Assembly (NCBI GenBank): GCA_000621425.1
Contig: JHYJ01000003.1
Location: 222,913-286,912 of the forward strand
Source of the DNA: Lachnospiraceae bacterium AB2028
GTDB lineage: Bacteria; Bacillota; Clostridia; Lachnospirales; Lachnospiraceae
Reading direction: 5' to 3'
DNA length: 64,000 nucleotides
Every line of letters begins with the position of its first letter. The first letter of the stretch is position 1. Below the pieces are notes generated by a model. It did no database searches, was not told where the DNA came from, and saw nothing but the letters and a program-made list of their open reading frames with translations. Shown piece after piece: positions 63,240 through 64,000 of the stretch. Both the position numbers and the translations under genes were made by a program.

Positions 63240-64000
63240 TAACGAAAAAAGAAATTACATACGTCGCCTGCTGCTTTCACGGATGCGGATCCTGTCAAAG
63301 CATGGTTTCTATGGGATTCTCCTTATGCACATGGAGTTTGGCCTTGATGAAAGCTGCGATACTGCTGCAACCAACGGAACTAAAATCATTTTCGGTCCGG
63401 CATTTCTCGATTCATTAAATGACAGAGAACTTGATTTCATAATGATGCATGAGATACTCCATGTAGTACTCCGGCACTGCACCCGCCGCGAAGAAAGGGA
63501 TGGGGATAATTTCAATATTGCCTGCGATATCGTAGTTAATTCTACAATACTTAAATCCAACGATATGGATCTGTCTTCCATTACCCTGCGCAGCCACGGT
63601 GAATCCATGCACCTTACTCCGGAAGGTAAAGAGGGATTTAACTACAGCGCTGAAGAAGTTTACAACATGCTTTCTATACCGGGAAACGGTAAGGGACAAG
63701 GCGGAAATAACCAAACCGGTCAGAACGGAAACAAAAACGGAAACAGTTCCAACAAAGGACGAAGTGGCAAAAATTCACGCAATAGTCGAAACAGCCAGCA
63801 GTCACGGAACGAAAGCAAATCCGACAATGGAAGTTCTGCCGGCAACAGTCAGAGAGACCAGTCCTGCCAGAATAGTCAGGATAACAGTTCCGGCTGGGAT
63901 GACCACAGCAGATGGGGAACCGGCGGCGATGAGAACGAACTGAACGAACTGTGGAAAAAAAGATTCCTTGATGCCTGCAAAGCCATTGAGGTTAGGGATC
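63226..64000 (+). CDS. HExxH metallopeptidase-like protein (DUF2201/VWA-type, 3' end outside window)
   Basis: The visible 258 residues start MVLSDNEKRNYIRRLLLSRM from the ATG at 63226. FIMMHEILHVVLRH contains HEILH (75-79), a zinc HExxH motif, in the layout of the DUF2201 N-terminal metallopeptidase domain. After about residue 150 a long Asn/Gly/Ser/Gln-rich stretch follows, then WDDHSRWGTGGDENELNELW leads into the expected VWA-like domain beyond the window. Pairing with a MoxR ATPase upstream is the common arrangement of such proteins. Coupled with the helicase, it suggests a three-part machine. Confidence 0.8.
   Translation, partial: MVLSDNEKRNYIRRLLLSRMRILSKHGFYGILLMHMEFGLDESCDTAATNGTKIIFGPAFLDSLNDRELDFIMMHEILHVVLRHCTRREERDGDNFNIACDIVVNSTILKSNDMDLSSITLRSHGESMHLTPEGKEGFNYSAEEVYNMLSIPGNGKGQGGNNQTGQNGNKNGNSSNKGRSGKNSRNSRNSQQSRNESKSDNGSSAGNSQRDQSCQNSQDNSSGWDDHSRWGTGGDENELNELWKKRFLDACKAIEVRD

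Noticed and set aside
1-64000. tRNA or rRNA genes, intact insertion sequences or integrases
   Set aside because: I saw no tRNA cloverleaf landmarks, rRNA segments, transposase or integrase motifs; small or divergent copies could still be missed by eye.

Overview
The window looks like a chromosomal segment of an anaerobic Lachnospiraceae-type Firmicute (Butyrivibrio or a relative is my best guess). The evidence is dense co-directional minus-strand operons with AGGAGG-type ribosome binding sites, an EFR1-type flavodoxin/ferredoxin, an acyl-CoA dehydratase activase system, DUF6062, DUF6765 and DUF1846 proteins, MBOAT/SGNH surface chemistry, HypC/HypD, and no respiratory genes. I see no rRNA, tRNA, CRISPR array or intact insertion sequence.

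Layout. 1-3.9 kb: the end of a GT4 glycosyltransferase, a lipoprotein, SurE, an EFR1 protein and a small unknown. 4.0-9.1 kb: a tight three-gene cassette (tandem AAA+ ATPase, RNase J-like nuclease, PD-(D/E)XK-like nuclease), bracketed by two copies of an 18-bp palindrome and facing a helix-turn-helix regulator; this is a candidate defence system. 9.3-12.1 kb: an Lgt paralogue, a secreted protein, a decayed membrane-protein gene and an ICMT-like methyltransferase. 12.4-18.5 kb: an uptake operon in which one lipoprotein fuses a cystine-type and a MetQ-type binding domain and is followed by both a MetNI transporter and a polar-amino-acid transporter. Its leader encodes a Cys-rich peptide followed by three mutually exclusive stems, a textbook attenuator arrangement. 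18.7-24.7 kb: YfhO, GT2 and DUF1846 genes. 24.8-32 kb: an adenylation-carrier-reductase protein with a split activase/dehydratase pair resembling the plasmalogen-forming PlsA family. 32.2-35.1 kb: an MBOAT/SGNH acyl-transfer pair with a highly structured 207-nt element between the genes.

35.3-43 kb: an aldo/keto reductase, a MraY-like transferase, a C1-family surface peptidase, a GH3 lipoprotein and a radical SAM enzyme coupled to a protein with its own CX3CX2C motif. 44-49.7 kb: a two-gene cassette (unrecognised protein A plus GNAT-containing protein B) present twice in tandem; each copy has a promoter carrying three phased GGGTA repeats at an identical distance from the -10 box. 49.7-55.5 kb: a long operon with PlsC, DUF6062, HypD, HypC, a lipoprotein and membrane proteins. 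55.6-58.5 kb: AmrS-like radical SAM enzyme and a diguanylate cyclase. 58.8-64 kb: a translationally coupled SNF2-type helicase, MoxR AAA+ ATPase and HExxH metallopeptidase-like protein that runs off the window.

The strongest leads for undescribed biology are the AAA/RNase J/PD-(D/E)XK cassette with its palindromes, the duplicated A-B cassette with matching promoters, and the Cys-leader attenuator controlling a dual-specificity binding protein that probably serves two transporters.
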